This document shows, one piece after another, positions 53,601 to 63,649 of a DNA stretch of 64,000 bases (position 1 is the first letter of the stretch; every line of letters begins with the position of its first letter). This DNA comes from Pseudomonas asgharzadehiana (GTDB lineage Bacteria; Pseudomonadota; Gammaproteobacteria; Pseudomonadales; Pseudomonadaceae), in NCBI RefSeq assembly GCF_019139815.1, contig NZ_CP077079.1:2170001-2234000 (forward strand), read 5' to 3'. Under the pieces are notes generated by a model. The model did not search any database, was not told the DNA's origin, and saw only the letters and a program-made list of their open reading frames with translations. The translations under genes and the position numbers were made by a program.

Positions 53601-53859
53601 GGGGTTGCCACTGCATCAGTCATTGCTGGGCAAAGGCACTTTTTCTTGGAAGGCAGTCTCCACCAACCGCGGTGTAAATCGGGCTTATCAGGATAAACAG
53701 GAGGGTATTGCGGTAGGCACCTACACCCTCGGCGATACATCAAAAATCACCGCAAAATTTGACGAGGTGCTGGGTAAGTGGTTCGCATACGATCCTAAAA
53801 GCAAGAAAAGGTATGGCGTGCCGCTTGAGGGGTTTCGCGTTGAAAGTTCCAGTGCCTGA
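50666..53859 (+). pseudogene. Large effector/toxin-like gene broken by three frameshifts
   Basis: Pieces in three frames read as one protein of about 1060 residues: frame 2 to about 51050, frame 3 to about 52000, frame 2 to about 53570, then frame 1 to the stop at 53859. The first shift falls in a run of five G (51050-51054), where removing one G restores the frame (SIG to GELQAWNKNGE). The second and third shifts each need one added base. The C-terminus ending WFAYDPKSKKRYGVPL and the internal MLPEDDKKALEYGELSVY-like section resemble large effector or dermonecrotic-toxin-like proteins of fluorescens pseudomonads. The N-terminus is Pro/Ser/Ala-rich, as in type III substrates. Frameshifts could be sequencing error at one site, hardly at all three. 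Confidence 0.7.
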
Positions 53860-53878
53860 CGGCCCGTAAAACCAAAAC

Positions 53879-53915
53879 GCCCGGTCGTTTCTTGGCGGGA
53901 ACGTACCGGGCTTTT
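53879..53915. terminator. Bidirectional terminator between the broken effector and sstT
   Basis: GCCCGGT and ACCGGGC arms, with an inner CGTT/AACG pairing, are followed by TTTT on the plus strand and by an A/T-rich flank on the other. It can serve both convergent genes. Confidence 0.75.
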
Positions 53916-53928
53916 ATCGGGGGATTAT

Positions 53929-55149
53929 TCAGGCCGGTTGTTCTTCCTTGCCCAGGCACGCGGCAGCGGTGAACAGCACGTCGGTGGAGGAGTTGAGTGC
54001 GGTTTCCGCAGAATCCTGCAACACACCGATGATGAAACCGACAGCCACGACCTGCATGGCGATTTCACTTGGAATACCGAACAGGCTGCAGGCCAGGGGG
54101 ATCAGCAGCAGCGAGCCGCCGGCCACGCCCGAGGCGCCGCAGGCACAAACGGCGGCGACCACACTCAGCAGCACGGCGGTGGGCAGGTCAACGTTGATGC
54201 CCAGGGTGTGCACGGCCGCCAGCGTCAATACCGTGATGGTGATCGCGGCCCCGGCCATGTTGATGGTGGCCCCCAGTGGAATCGACACTGAATAAGTGTC
54301 TTCATGCAGGCCCAGGCGCTTGCTCAAGGCCAGGTTCACCGGGATGTTCGCCGCCGAACTGCGGGTGAAGAACGCGGTAATACCGCTTTCACGCAGGCAC
54401 ATCAGCACCAGTGGGTAGGGATTGCGACGCAGCTTCCAGAACACGATCGCCGGGTTGACCACCAGTGCCACGAACAGCATGCAACCGATCAGTACCACCA
54501 GCAGGTGCGCGTAGCCGAGCAGCGCGCCGAAGCCGGAGGTGGCCAGGGTCGACGCGACCAGGCCGAAGATACCCAGCGGCGCAAAGCGGATCACCACACG
54601 TACGATCAGGGTCACGCCGTTGGACAAATCGTCCAGCACGGTGCGGGTGGCAGCGCCCGCATGGCGAATGGCGATGCCCATACCGATGGCCCAGGCCAGG
54701 ATGCCGATGAAGTTGGCGTTCATCAGTGCGCTCACCGGGTTGTCCACCACGCTCAGCAGCAGGCTTTGCAGCACCTCGCCGATGCCGCCCGGCGCGCTGA
54801 CGGTGACGTCATGGCTGGCGAGTACCAGCGACGACGGAAACCACATGCTGGCAACCACCGCCACGACGGCTGCGGCAAAGGTGCCGAGCAAGTACAGGAA
54901 CAGAATCGGTTTGATATGGGTTTCCTGGCCGTGCTTATGGTTGGCAATCGACGCCATCACCAACACAAACACCAGGATCGGCGCCACAGCTTTCAACGCC
55001 GTAACAAACACCTTGCCAATAAAACCGGTAGCCCTGGCGGCCTCGGGCAGGAGCAGGGCCAGCAGAATCCCGGCGATCAGGCCGATGACGATTTGGGTGA
55101 CCAGGCTGACGCGCATCAGTCGTTGTAACAGGGTGGGGGCAGCAGTCAT
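53929..55149 (-). CDS. sstT: Serine/threonine:Na+ symporter
   Basis: DAACS-family transporter of 406 residues. The N-terminus reads [22 protein letters not shown], with [19 protein letters not shown], the tip motif [39 protein letters not shown] (substrate and sodium sites) and [19 protein letters not shown]. This is the SstT branch, which imports serine and threonine with sodium. Full length. Confidence 0.93.
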   Translation of the reverse strand: MTAAPTLLQRLMRVSLVTQIVIGLIAGILLALLLPEAARATGFIGKVFVTALKAVAPILVFVLVMASIANHKHGQETHIKPILFLYLLGTFAAAVVAVVASMWFPSSLVLASHDVTVSAPGGIGEVLQSLLLSVVDNPVSALMNANFIGILAWAIGMGIAIRHAGAATRTVLDDLSNGVTLIVRVVIRFAPLGIFGLVASTLATSGFGALLGYAHLLVVLIGCMLFVALVVNPAIVFWKLRRNPYPLVLMCLRESGITAFFTRSSAANIPVNLALSKRLGLHEDTYSVSIPLGATINMAGAAITITVLTLAAVHTLGINVDLPTAVLLSVVAAVCACGASGVAGGSLLLIPLACSLFGIPSEIAMQVVAVGFIIGVLQDSAETALNSSTDVLFTAAACLGKEEQPA

Positions 55150-55229
55150 AAACAGTTGTCTCTAGTTTTTTTAATAGGACGCAGCAGTACGGGCGGAATG
55201 TTCTGTAAGAAACAGGGCGCGGAGTCTAG

Positions 55230-55649
55230 CATGCCGCTGCTAACGGCCCGACCTGTGCGGCATTCGGTCACCCGCGCCCAGGCCGGGCTGCGTCCATGGT
55301 GTTCTGCGGGTTCATGATCGCGGGCATGGTGGCGCTGGTGCCGGCGATTCACTCCAGCGCCGGCCTGGCGGCGGCAATGGCCGTGTGGGGCGTGACCCAG
55401 GCCGCGATGTTTCTGGTCAGCCATGTGCGACTGATGAAGGCCGCGCCCCATGCCCCGGCCTTTGCCGCGTCGCTGAGCATTGCCGGGGGCAACCTGGGCA
55501 TTGGTCTGGGGGCGTTGGTCGGCGGGCATGTGATCGACACTTTTGGCCTGGGCAGCCTGGGGTTTGCCGCATCCGGGTTTATCCTGGTGTCGATCCTGCT
55601 GGCGCTATGGTTGATGACTGCCAGACAACCGGTCGCGTCCAGCGCCTGA
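55230..55649 (+). pseudogene. C-terminal remnant of an MFS transporter
   Basis: From about residue 20 of the open frame the sequence reads as the last four membrane helices of an arabinose-efflux-type major facilitator (FCGFMIAGMVALVPAIHSS, AVWGVTQAAMFLVSHVRL, ASLSIAGGNLGIGLGALVGG, GFILVSILLALWLMTARQ). A stop at 55227-55229 and the sstT promoter region lie immediately upstream, so the first eight helices are gone. An ATG at 55296 could still be translated but would not give a transporter. A deletion joining sstT and this stub is likely. Confidence 0.75.
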
Positions 55650-55653
55650 CCGG

Positions 55654-56556
55654 TCAGGGCAGGGCGGTAAACAACTCGCGCCGTGCGCCCTCGGTAATCG
55701 CCACAATGCCGGGATGCTTGACCTTGCGCTCCACCGAGATCGCATAGAACGACTCGGTGACCGCATCGGTCTGGCCAATCAGTGCCACGCCGTACTGGCG
55801 CACCACTTCATCGGCAATCACGCTGGGGGCGATAAAAATCCCGCTGCCGGATTGGCCAAACGCTTGCATCAGGGCGCTGTCGTCGAATTCACCGATGATT
55901 TTCGGTTGGATCTGCTGCTCGGCGAACCAGCGCTGCAAACGGCTGCGTACCACGGTCTCTGCGCCTGGGATCAGCAACGGCGCGCCTTGCAGGCATTGTG
56001 GGAAATCGCCGCGATGGCGGTCAGCCAGTGCCTGGGTGGCGAAAAAACTGATGCCGCATTCGCCCAGCTTCTGGCTGTAGCCCTTGATGTCCAGGTGCGT
56101 TGGCATGGGGCTGTCGGAAATCACCAGGTCCAGGCGCTGGATCGCCAGGTCGGCCAATAACCGTTCGAGTTTGTCTTCGCGACAGGTGATACGGATCGGC
56201 TCGCTCAACTCCATGGTCGGTGCGATCAGCCGGTAAACGATGGACTTGGGCACCACATCCGCGACGCCGACGCGAAACACAATCTGCTGTTCATTGGGTT
56301 GCGCGCGCAGCATGGCTTCCAACTCATTGCCGGTCTGGAACATCTGCTCGGCGTAGGGCAGGGCCTGGCGCCCGGCTTCGGTGAGTTCAAGCTGGCGGCC
56401 GACCCGTTGAAACAGCGCGATACCGAAGGTTTGCTCCAGCAGGCTGATTTGCCCGCTGATGGTCTGGGGTGTGAGGTTCAGTTGCTCACAGGCGCGCACG
56501 ATGCTGCCGGTCTTGGCCACAACCCAGAAGTAATGCAACTGTCGGTAATTGAGCAT
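55654..56556 (-). CDS. nhaR: LysR-family regulator, NhaR-like
   Basis: Protein of 300 residues. The N-terminal helix-turn-helix is LNYRQLHYFWVVAKTGSIVR ... ACEQLNLTPQTISGQISLLE, and the LysR effector domain follows. The start and the FRVGVADVVPKSIVYRLI, ISDSPMPTHLDIKGYSQKLG and FDDSALMQAFGQSGSGIF segments are those of NhaR, the sodium-responsive activator of nhaA in E. coli. No nhaA lies next to it. ATG 56556 is used in preference to an upstream GTG. It converges on the MFS remnant. Confidence 0.8.
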   Translation of the reverse strand: MLNYRQLHYFWVVAKTGSIVRACEQLNLTPQTISGQISLLEQTFGIALFQRVGRQLELTEAGRQALPYAEQMFQTGNELEAMLRAQPNEQQIVFRVGVADVVPKSIVYRLIAPTMELSEPIRITCREDKLERLLADLAIQRLDLVISDSPMPTHLDIKGYSQKLGECGISFFATQALADRHRGDFPQCLQGAPLLIPGAETVVRSRLQRWFAEQQIQPKIIGEFDDSALMQAFGQSGSGIFIAPSVIADEVVRQYGVALIGQTDAVTESFYAISVERKVKHPGIVAITEGARRELFTALP

Positions 56557-56690
56557 GGGTGCGGTCACTTCGTAAAAACCGAAGTATAAGCGAAAAAAAT
56601 ACGAATTTTCCTGAAGTGTTCGCCTGCATAGAATGCCTCGCTATCGCGGGGCCACTATTTGGACCCAATGGTTCTAACGAGGAATACAAC

Positions 56691-56942
56691 ATGACACTCA
56701 ATTCCCTGGGCGCGGCGTCGTTGCTTGCGCTTTCATTGGTGATGACCAGCGGTTGCGACCAGGTCGAGAAAAGTGCGCAACAGGTGCTGGGCAAAGCCAC
56801 TGAGTCGGCCAAGCAAGCCATCGATGACACCCACAAGGCCGCCGAGCAGGCATTGAGTGAAGCGACGCAAGGCTTGATCACGCCGCAAAAAAAGGACGAT
56901 CAGCAAGAACAAGCGTCTGAATCGAACAGCAAAGAAGCCTAA
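56691..56942 (+). CDS. Small lipoprotein
   Basis: Protein of 83 residues with a lipoprotein signal (SLLALSLVMTSGC) and a mature part that is one long amphipathic helix with heptad-like spacing (VEKSAQQVLGKATESAKQAI). ATG 56691 has GAGGAA upstream. It resembles small helical envelope lipoproteins; the function is unknown. It is followed 28 bases later by the TerC gene, so they may be cotranscribed. Confidence 0.75.
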   Translation: MTLNSLGAASLLALSLVMTSGCDQVEKSAQQVLGKATESAKQAIDDTHKAAEQALSEATQGLITPQKKDDQQEQASESNSKEA

Positions 56943-56970
56943 TTTCCCAGCACAACGTCAGGACTGAACC

Positions 56971-57720
56971 ATGGATTACCTTTTACAACTGGCCGCCAGC
57001 CCGACCGCCTGGGTTGCACTGGCTACCTTGATCGTCATGGAAATCGTGCTGGGCATCGATAACCTGATCTTTATCTCGATTCTCACCAACAAATTGCCCG
57101 AGCAGCACCGGGCCAAGGCACGGCGCATCGGTATCAGCATGGCGTTGATATTGCGCCTGGGTCTGTTGAGCACCATCGCGTTTATCGTGCAACTGACGGC
57201 GCCGGTGTTTGAAGTGTTCGGCCAAGCGTTCTCGTGGAAGGACATGATCCTGATCGCCGGCGGCTTGTTCCTGGTATGGAAGGCCACCACCGAAATCCAT
57301 CACAGCATGGACCCGGAGCCCGAAGAGAAAGCCACAGTGGGTAACACCGTGGCCATCGGTTTCGCGGCGGCCATCGGGCAGATCCTGCTGCTCGACCTGG
57401 TGTTCTCCATCGACAGCATCATCACGGCGGTAGGCATGACCGAACACTTGCCGATCATGATCATTGCCGTGGTGACCTCGGTGATCGTGATGCTGGTGGC
57501 GGCTGAACCGTTGGCCAAGTTCATCAACGACAACCCGACCGTGGTGATGCTGGCCCTGGGCTTCCTGATCATGATCGGCATGACGCTGATCGCCGAAGGC
57601 TTCGGAGCCCATGTGCCTAAAGGCTATGTGTATGCGGCCATGGCCTTCTCGGCGGCCATCGAGTGCTTGAACATTGCACGGCGCAACCGCCACAAGCGTT
57701 TGCTCGCTGCCCGCCAGTAA
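56971..57720 (+). CDS. TerC-family integral membrane protein
   Basis: Protein of 249 residues with seven membrane segments. The family signature [20 protein letters not shown] and a second acidic motif [20 protein letters not shown] hold the paired Asp residues proposed to bind metal. Members transport manganese or are linked to tellurite/oxidative stress; here the cargo is inferred. AGGAC precedes ATG. It is followed by a strong terminator. Confidence 0.92.
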   Translation: MDYLLQLAASPTAWVALATLIVMEIVLGIDNLIFISILTNKLPEQHRAKARRIGISMALILRLGLLSTIAFIVQLTAPVFEVFGQAFSWKDMILIAGGLFLVWKATTEIHHSMDPEPEEKATVGNTVAIGFAAAIGQILLLDLVFSIDSIITAVGMTEHLPIMIIAVVTSVIVMLVAAEPLAKFINDNPTVVMLALGFLIMIGMTLIAEGFGAHVPKGYVYAAMAFSAAIECLNIARRNRHKRLLAARQ

Positions 57721-57736
57721 CCGCTGAAACAAACAG

Positions 57737-57772
57737 GCCGGCTGTGCTCACAAGAGCCCAGCCGGCTTTTTG
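57737..57772 (+). terminator. Intrinsic terminator after terC
   Basis: GCCGGCTGTGCTC pairs with GAGCCCAGCCGGC (two central mismatches) around a four-base loop, then TTTTT. Confidence 0.9.
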
Positions 57773-57814
57773 CTGTCTGGTAGAATCGGCGCACTTGATA
57801 GCTTGAGGTCCACC

Positions 57815-58849
57815 ATGAACGAGCCGATTCGCCTTACCCAGTACAGCCACGGCGCGGGATGTGGCTGCAAGATTTCGCCACAGGTCCTGGAAGTGATCCT
57901 CGCCGGCAGCGGCGCCCAGAACCTTGATCCCAACCTGTGGGTCGGCAACGCTTCGCGCGACGATGCAGCGGTATACGCCATCGACGACGAGCGCGGCGTG
58001 GTCTCCACCACCGACTTTTTCATGCCGATTGTCGATGATCCCTTCGATTTCGGCCGTATCGCCGCCACCAACGCCATCAGCGACATCTATGCCATGGGCG
58101 GTGACCCCTTGATGGCCATCGCCATTCTTGGCTGGCCAGTGAACGTACTGGCGCCGCAAATCGCCCGGGAAGTGATCCGTGGCGGTCGCGCGGTGTGCGA
58201 CGCCGCCGGTATCCCCCTGGCGGGCGGGCATTCGATCGACACGCCGGAGCCGATCTTCGGCCTGGCCGTGACCGGCATCGTGCAAAAGCGCCATATGAAG
58301 CGCAACGACACCGCCACTGCAGGCTGCAAGCTTTACCTGACCAAGCCCTTGGGCATCGGCATCCTCACCACCGCCGAAAAGAAGGGCAAGTTGCGCGAGG
58401 CGGATATCGGCCTGGCGCGTGACTGGATGTGCACCCTCAACACCCCGGGCAGCCGCTTCGGCAAACTGCCTGGCGTGACCGCGATGACCGACGTCACCGG
58501 CTTCGGCCTGTTGGGCCACCTGGTAGAAATGGCTGACGGCAGCGGCCTGACTGCGCGTATCGAGTATGAAAGAGTCCCACGCCTGCCAGGGGTCGAGTAC
58601 TACCTGGAACAAGGCTGCGTACCCGGTGGCACCTTGCGCAACTTCGACAGCTACGCCAGCAAACTGGGGCGTTTGCAGGAGTTGCACAAACGTGTGCTGT
58701 GCGACCCTCAGACCAGCGGCGGCCTGTTGATCGCCGTCACCCCGGAGGGCGACGCGCAATTCCAGGCGGTGGCCGCCGAACTGGGCCTGAACCTGGAGCC
58801 GATCGGCGTACTGGTTGAGCGACAGAGCAACGCGGTAGAGGTGGCTTGA
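57815..58849 (+). CDS. selD: Selenide, water dikinase (selenophosphate synthetase)
   Basis: Protein of 344 residues that makes selenophosphate from selenide and ATP. The N-terminal [18 protein letters not shown] has the catalytic Cys16 (a cysteine, not selenocysteine) and Lys19. The AIRS-like core includes [37 protein letters not shown] and [15 protein letters not shown] 57815 is favoured over the frame opening at 57770. The selU start overlaps its stop by one base, forming a two-gene selenium operon. Confidence 0.95.
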   Translation: MNEPIRLTQYSHGAGCGCKISPQVLEVILAGSGAQNLDPNLWVGNASRDDAAVYAIDDERGVVSTTDFFMPIVDDPFDFGRIAATNAISDIYAMGGDPLMAIAILGWPVNVLAPQIAREVIRGGRAVCDAAGIPLAGGHSIDTPEPIFGLAVTGIVQKRHMKRNDTATAGCKLYLTKPLGIGILTTAEKKGKLREADIGLARDWMCTLNTPGSRFGKLPGVTAMTDVTGFGLLGHLVEMADGSGLTARIEYERVPRLPGVEYYLEQGCVPGGTLRNFDSYASKLGRLQELHKRVLCDPQTSGGLLIAVTPEGDAQFQAVAAELGLNLEPIGVLVERQSNAVEVA

Positions 58850-59949
58850 TGGCTGACATCACCGATTACCGCGACATCTTCCTCAACGACCGGCCGATGA
58901 TGGATACCCGTGCGCCGGTCGAGTTCACCAAGGGCGCGTTCCCCGGCGTGGTCAACCTGCCGCTGATGACCGATGACGAGCGTCGGCGGGTCGGCACCTG
59001 CTACAAGCAGCAGGGCCAGCAAGCGGCCATCGTGCTTGGGCATCAGTTGGTATCCGGTGCCACCAAGGCTGAACGTATCGAGCAGTGGGCGCAGTTTGCC
59101 CAGGCCAACCCCAACGGGTACCTGTATTGCTTTCGCGGCGGGCTGCGTTCGCAGATCGTGCAGCAATGGCTGAAAACCGAAGCCGGCATCGACTACCCGC
59201 GCGTCGGCGGTGGCTACAAGGCCATGCGTACGTTCCTAGTGGAGACCATCGAGCAGGCTACGGCCCAGTGTGACTTCGTATTGCTGGGCGGTATGACCGG
59301 CACCGGCAAGACCGAGGTGCTCACCCAGTTGAACAACGCCTTGGACCTGGAAGGCCACGCCAACCATCGCGGTTCCAGCTTCGGCAAGCGTGCCACGACG
59401 CAGCCGTCCAACATCGACTTCGAAAACCGCCTGGCAGTGGACCTGCTGAAAAAACGCGCGGCGGGTATCGAACGCTTCGTGGTCGAGGACGAGAGCCGCA
59501 TGATCGGCAGCTGCGCTCTGCCATTGCCACTGCACAAGGGCATGCAGGGCTTTGCGATGGTATGGCTGGAAGACAGCGTTGAAGGGCGCGTCGAGCGCAT
59601 CCTGCGCGATTATGTGATCAACCTGTGCGCCGAGTTTATCGCGGTGTTTGGCGAAAACGGCTACGCGTTGTTTGCCGAACGCCTGACCCAGAGCTTGGCC
59701 AATATCCACAAGCGTTTGGGCGGCGAACGCTTCCAGCGGTTGCACGCGATCATGCAGGACGCCCTGGCGGAACAGGCGCGCAGCGGCGCCGTGGAGCTGC
59801 ATCGCGGCTGGATCGAAGGGCTATTGCGCGAGTACTACGACCCGATGTACGCCTTCCAGCGCGAAAGCAAAGGCGCACGTATCGAGTTTGCGGGAGAGCA
59901 GGGCGCCGTGATTGCTTACCTGCGCGAGCGCGCCTTGATTAAAGGATAG
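58849..59949 (+). CDS. selU: tRNA 2-selenouridine synthase
   Basis: Protein of 366 residues (SelU, also called MnmH/YbbB). The N-terminal rhodanese domain has [13 protein letters not shown] and the active loop [16 protein letters not shown] with catalytic Cys. The P-loop domain has [14 protein letters not shown]. It uses selenophosphate from SelD to replace sulfur in 2-thiouridine-34 of certain tRNAs. No selA or selB is in this window, so this operon fits the tRNA branch of selenium use. Its end overlaps the convergent permease gene by 11 bases. Confidence 0.93.
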   Translation: MADITDYRDIFLNDRPMMDTRAPVEFTKGAFPGVVNLPLMTDDERRRVGTCYKQQGQQAAIVLGHQLVSGATKAERIEQWAQFAQANPNGYLYCFRGGLRSQIVQQWLKTEAGIDYPRVGGGYKAMRTFLVETIEQATAQCDFVLLGGMTGTGKTEVLTQLNNALDLEGHANHRGSSFGKRATTQPSNIDFENRLAVDLLKKRAAGIERFVVEDESRMIGSCALPLPLHKGMQGFAMVWLEDSVEGRVERILRDYVINLCAEFIAVFGENGYALFAERLTQSLANIHKRLGGERFQRLHAIMQDALAEQARSGAVELHRGWIEGLLREYYDPMYAFQRESKGARIEFAGEQGAVIAYLRERALIKG

Positions 59950-60994
59950 CGGCGCCGATCAGCCCACATACCACCCCCACCAGCATGGTCAACCCGGCCA
60001 CCGTCACCAGTACCCGCGCATCGAAATCCTTGCGCAGCATCAGCAGTGACGGCAGGCTCACGCTCGGCAGGGTCATCAGCAAGGCCACGGCCGGGCCGGC
60101 GCCCATGCCCAGGGTCATCATGGTTTGTACGATAGGGATCTCGGCTGCTGTAGGAATCACAAACAGCGTGCCGACAATCGCCAGCGGCACCAGCCATACC
60201 AGGCTGTTGGCCATGGCCCCGTCCACGTGGGGGAACAACCACACCCGCGCCGCGCCCAGCACCAGCACCGCGAGGATGTAGATAGGGATGGTGCTCCAGA
60301 ACAGTTGCCACAGCGTGCGCAACCAGCGGGTCAGGAACGGTTTGGACTCTGCGGCGCTGACTTCGGCCACAGCATCCAGCGCCGCTTCCGGCACTTGGTC
60401 CGGGCGTGCGATGCGCTGCGCCACCAGCGAAACGCCCACCACCAGCACGATGCCCGCCACCAGCCGCAACGCGGTAAAGCCCCAGCCCAGCACAAAGCCC
60501 ATGAACACCAGGGTGGCTGGATTGAGCACCGGGTTGGCGATCCAGAACGCCAGCGCCGCACCCACCGAGACCTGTTGGCGCCGCATGCCCGCCGCCACCG
60601 GTGCCGCGCAGCAACTGCACATCATGCCCGGCAAGGCGAACAGCCCGCCACGCACGGTCGAGCCCAGCCCGGCACGGCCGAACAGGCGCAGCAGCCAGTC
60701 GCGGGGGATCAGCACTTGCAGCAAGGAACCGAGGATTACCGCCAGCACAGCCGCTTTCCAGATCGCCAGGAAGTAAACCTGGGCGTAGGCCAGCGCCGCC
60801 GCCAGGGGCGAACTTTGCTGATCATTGAGAATCGAGGCGCCGATGCTGTGGTTATCCGCCGCCACAAACGCTTTGAAGTAGTAGGGCGACCATTTCACGT
60901 AGTAGAGGCCGACGCAGGCGACCAGCAGGAACAGCGCGGGTTTGCACCAGAATGACCAGCCCCGGGCGGGCTGGATGGAGGCAGGGTTGGACAT
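59939..60994 (-). CDS. Predicted permease (YraQ/ArsP-like)
   Basis: Protein of 351 residues with eight or more membrane segments. The first half contains [20 protein letters not shown], with a CSCC cysteine cluster, and [17 protein letters not shown]. The second half repeats the fold with [19 protein letters not shown]. Such DUF318 permeases include trivalent organoarsenical exporters and uncharacterised relatives. No ars genes are adjacent. ATG 60994 is chosen because the upstream extension starts at TTG and lacks similarity. Confidence 0.82.
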   Translation of the reverse strand: MSNPASIQPARGWSFWCKPALFLLVACVGLYYVKWSPYYFKAFVAADNHSIGASILNDQQSSPLAAALAYAQVYFLAIWKAAVLAVILGSLLQVLIPRDWLLRLFGRAGLGSTVRGGLFALPGMMCSCCAAPVAAGMRRQQVSVGAALAFWIANPVLNPATLVFMGFVLGWGFTALRLVAGIVLVVGVSLVAQRIARPDQVPEAALDAVAEVSAAESKPFLTRWLRTLWQLFWSTIPIYILAVLVLGAARVWLFPHVDGAMANSLVWLVPLAIVGTLFVIPTAAEIPIVQTMMTLGMGAGPAVALLMTLPSVSLPSLLMLRKDFDARVLVTVAGLTMLVGVVCGLIGAAIL

Positions 60995-61038
60995 GGTGAT
61001 GATCCGTAGATGAGTCAATAGCGGCGCATCATACGCTC

Positions 61039-61740
61039 TCAGCTGTCAGCACTCACCTGTGTAGGTTCCGGGCAGGTCTGTTCGCCGTCGTTCAAGCCTT
61101 GTTTGTAGTTGCGGCTCAGCAGCGAGGCCTTGCCGTTGTGCCAGGTCAGTGTCAGTACATACAAGGTGTCGTAGTCGCTGCCGGACCAGTCGTCGGTGAT
61201 GGTGTGTTTTTCACCGGAGGCTTCACTTGCCACTTTGTTGATCAACTCCGGCAGATAGCCGTGTGACCAGGCCGTGTAGATGGTGGCATTGTGATATTTG
61301 TCTTCGACCAGTTCATCAGCCAGGTCGCTGGTGTCGTTTGCCGAGAACTTGATATTCACCGGCAGGCCCAACTTGATGGCGCTGGGGCTGATGGTCATCA
61401 AGGGGCGAATGTAGCTATAGGAGTTGTCCAGCTCACCTTCCTCGACATTGCGCGTCGGGTTGGCGGCGAAAACGAAATCGGCCTTGCCGAATTTTTCCGG
61501 CAATACCGTCGCCAGGTTCATTGCGCGGTTCAGGCCCTGGCAATTGAGCTGGCCCAGGCCGCCGGCGGGTTTTTCACCGTGGCGCAGGAATACCAGGGTT
61601 TGCACGCCGTCCACGGGCTGGGCGCGGCTTTCACGGGCGTCGAGGGCGGCGACCATGGCGCCGCTGACCAGCAGCAGCGGCAGCATGATGTAGGCGTAGT
61701 GGCTAAGGCGTTGCACAAGGCGCAGAGGCTTGATCTTCAT
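61039..61740 (-). CDS. Membrane-anchored histidine phosphatase-like protein
   Basis: Protein of 233 residues. An N-terminal membrane anchor (YAYIMLPLLLVSGAMVAAL) is followed by LVFLRHGEKPAGGLGQLNCQ, the RHG catalytic signature of the histidine phosphatase superfamily. A later TAWSHGYLPELINKVA gives the second His. Length and arrangement suit a periplasmic phosphatase of unknown substrate. Monocistronic. Confidence 0.82.
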   Translation of the reverse strand: MKIKPLRLVQRLSHYAYIMLPLLLVSGAMVAALDARESRAQPVDGVQTLVFLRHGEKPAGGLGQLNCQGLNRAMNLATVLPEKFGKADFVFAANPTRNVEEGELDNSYSYIRPLMTISPSAIKLGLPVNIKFSANDTSDLADELVEDKYHNATIYTAWSHGYLPELINKVASEASGEKHTITDDWSGSDYDTLYVLTLTWHNGKASLLSRNYKQGLNDGEQTCPEPTQVSADS

Positions 61741-61855
61741 GGTCGGTTCGAGTCTTCGTGCGTCACGTTAAGGCGGACAAGCCTGGCCCCGATGACGCCG
61801 GGGGCGTCTTGCGGTGTTCCCTGTCGAAATAGCGAGGTGCCTCCATTCACCGTGA

Positions 61856-61898
61856 GCGCTCTTAAGAGTGCGCGAGGGCGTATTGGTTCGCCCTCGCG
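61856..61898. repeat. Adjacent palindromes in a promoter-length spacer
   Basis: CTCTTAAGAG (61859-61868, flanked by paired GC) is followed by CGCGAGGGCG (61871-61880) and its exact reverse complement CGCCCTCGCG (61889-61898). There is no T-tract. It lies between the divergent histidine phosphatase and GST genes and may be a REP-like element or operator. Confidence 0.4.
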
Positions 61899-61991
61899 GG
61901 ATAATAGCCAGCGGATATTGCGTATTGATGACCCATGCAGGACAGCGTCCAGATGACTATGATGGGTACTTTCTGCCCCAGGGACCGCCCG

Positions 61992-62690
61992 ATGAACTCA
62001 CTCGCTGACTTTCCGATCCACAGCAAATGGCCTGCCCAACACCCTGAGCGCCTGCAGCTGTACTCGCTACCCACGCCCAACGGCGTCAAGGTTTCGATCA
62101 TGCTTGAAGAATTGGGCCTGCCTTATGAGGCGCACAAGGTCAGCTTCGACACGCAGGACCAGTTGTCCCCCGAGTTTCTGTCCCTGAACCCCAACAACAA
62201 AATTCCCGCGATCATCGACCCCAATGGCCCGTCCGGCCGGCCGCTGGCGCTGTTTGAGTCCGGCGCGATCCTGATCTACCTGGCCGAGAAAACCAGCCAG
62301 TTGCTCTCCGAAGATCCGGCGACACGTTATGAAACGATTCAGTGGCTGATGTTCCAGATGGGCGGCATCGGTCCGATGTTTGGCCAACTGGGGTTCTTCA
62401 ACAAATTTGCCGGCAAAGCCTACGAAGACAAACGCCCGCGCGACCGCTACGCCGCCGAATCGCGCCGCCTGCTGCAAGTGCTGGAAAAACGTCTGCTGGG
62501 GCGCACCTGGATCATGGGCGATGACTACAGCATCGCCGATATCGCCACTTTCCCCTGGATCCGCAACCTGATCGGCTTCTACGAATCGGGCGATCTGGTG
62601 GGCATCGCCGACTTCCCCAATGTACTGCGCGCGCTGGATGGGTTTATCGCTCGACCGGCGGTGATCCGTGGCCTGAATATTCCGAGCTGA
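61992..62690 (+). CDS. Glutathione S-transferase family protein, Nu-class (YfcG/YghU-like)
   Basis: Protein of 232 residues. The thioredoxin-like domain has LQLYSLPTPNGVKVSIMLEE with the Thr-Pro-Asn active loop, and the C-terminal helical domain has TWIMGDDYSIADIATFPWI. These are marks of the Nu-class enzymes with glutathione-dependent disulfide oxidoreductase activity rather than conjugation. ATG 61992 starts a segment typical of the family. The PhzF-type gene starts four bases later, so they are probably cotranscribed. Confidence 0.88.
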   Translation: MNSLADFPIHSKWPAQHPERLQLYSLPTPNGVKVSIMLEELGLPYEAHKVSFDTQDQLSPEFLSLNPNNKIPAIIDPNGPSGRPLALFESGAILIYLAEKTSQLLSEDPATRYETIQWLMFQMGGIGPMFGQLGFFNKFAGKAYEDKRPRDRYAAESRRLLQVLEKRLLGRTWIMGDDYSIADIATFPWIRNLIGFYESGDLVGIADFPNVLRALDGFIARPAVIRGLNIPS

Positions 62691-62693
62691 AGC

Positions 62694-63536
62694 ATGCCGA
62701 CCTTCGATTTCAAGCAACTGGATGTCTTCAGCAGCGTACCGCTCAAAGGCAACCCGCTGGCGGTGGTGCTTGGGGCGGACAGCCTCAGCGACCAGCAGAT
62801 GGCCGACTTCGCCAATTGGACCAACCTCAGCGAAACCACGTTTTTGCTGACACCGCGCGATCCAAGGGCTGACTATCGGGTAAGAATTTTCACCACTGTG
62901 CAGGAACTGCCCTTCGCCGGGCATCCGACACTGGGCAGTTGCCACGCGTGGCTGAAAGCGGGCGGCGTGCCCAAAGGCGAAGTCATCATCCAGGAGTGCG
63001 AAGTCGGCCTGGTGCATATCCGCCGTCAAGGCGACGAGCTGGCGTTTATTGCGCCGCCCTTGTTGCGCTCAGGCCCGGTGCAAGACGACGTGCTGGAGCG
63101 CGTGCGCCAGGGGCTGAACCTTGCGCCGCAGGCAATCGTGCGCAGCCAATGGGTGGACAACGGAGCTGGTTGGCTGGCGGTGATGCTGGCCGATCGCCAG
63201 GCGGTACTCGACGTGCAACCTGACTACGCCCGATTGCTTGGCCTCGCGGTAGGCGTGATCGGCCCTTGCAACCCGGCGCACGACGACGTGAACGCGCAAT
63301 TTGAAGTGCGCGGGTTTATCGCCGGTGACGGCGCCCCGGAAGACCCCGCCACCGGTAGCCTGAATGCCGGCGTTGCGCAATGGCTGCTGGGTGAGGAACT
63401 GGCGCCTGAGCACTATGTGGTCAGCCAAGGCACGGTATTGGGGCGCGCGGGGCGTATTCGCATTGAACGCCAAGGCGAAAATATCTGGGTCGGTGGTGCC
63501 GTCGCGGTGTGTATTGAAGGGCGTCTACAGCTCTAG
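62694..63536 (+). CDS. PhzF-family protein
   Basis: Protein of 280 residues with the DapF-like double fold of the PhzF family: FKQLDVFSSVPLKGNPLAVVL, catalytic-type Glu47 in NLSETTF, ELPFAGHPTLGSCHAWL and GDGAPEDPATGSLNAG. PhzF isomerises a dihydroanthranilate in phenazine synthesis, but isolated homologues without a phz cluster, as here, have unknown substrates. Full length, coupled to the upstream GST gene. Confidence 0.88.
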   Translation: MPTFDFKQLDVFSSVPLKGNPLAVVLGADSLSDQQMADFANWTNLSETTFLLTPRDPRADYRVRIFTTVQELPFAGHPTLGSCHAWLKAGGVPKGEVIIQECEVGLVHIRRQGDELAFIAPPLLRSGPVQDDVLERVRQGLNLAPQAIVRSQWVDNGAGWLAVMLADRQAVLDVQPDYARLLGLAVGVIGPCNPAHDDVNAQFEVRGFIAGDGAPEDPATGSLNAGVAQWLLGEELAPEHYVVSQGTVLGRAGRIRIERQGENIWVGGAVAVCIEGRLQL

Positions 63537-63649
63537 ATCAATGAATTATTACGGGCCGCGCAATACACTGTTGGCCCCTGGGCGTTTGTGCTACGGGGGG
63601 CTGGGGCATAAGCTTTTGCCCACAGTTTTTTGTCTTGCCCAGGAAAACC

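Noticed and set aside
62694..63536. Phenazine biosynthesis
   Set aside because: The PhzF-type gene is isolated and no other phz genes are present, so a phenazine pathway is not supported.
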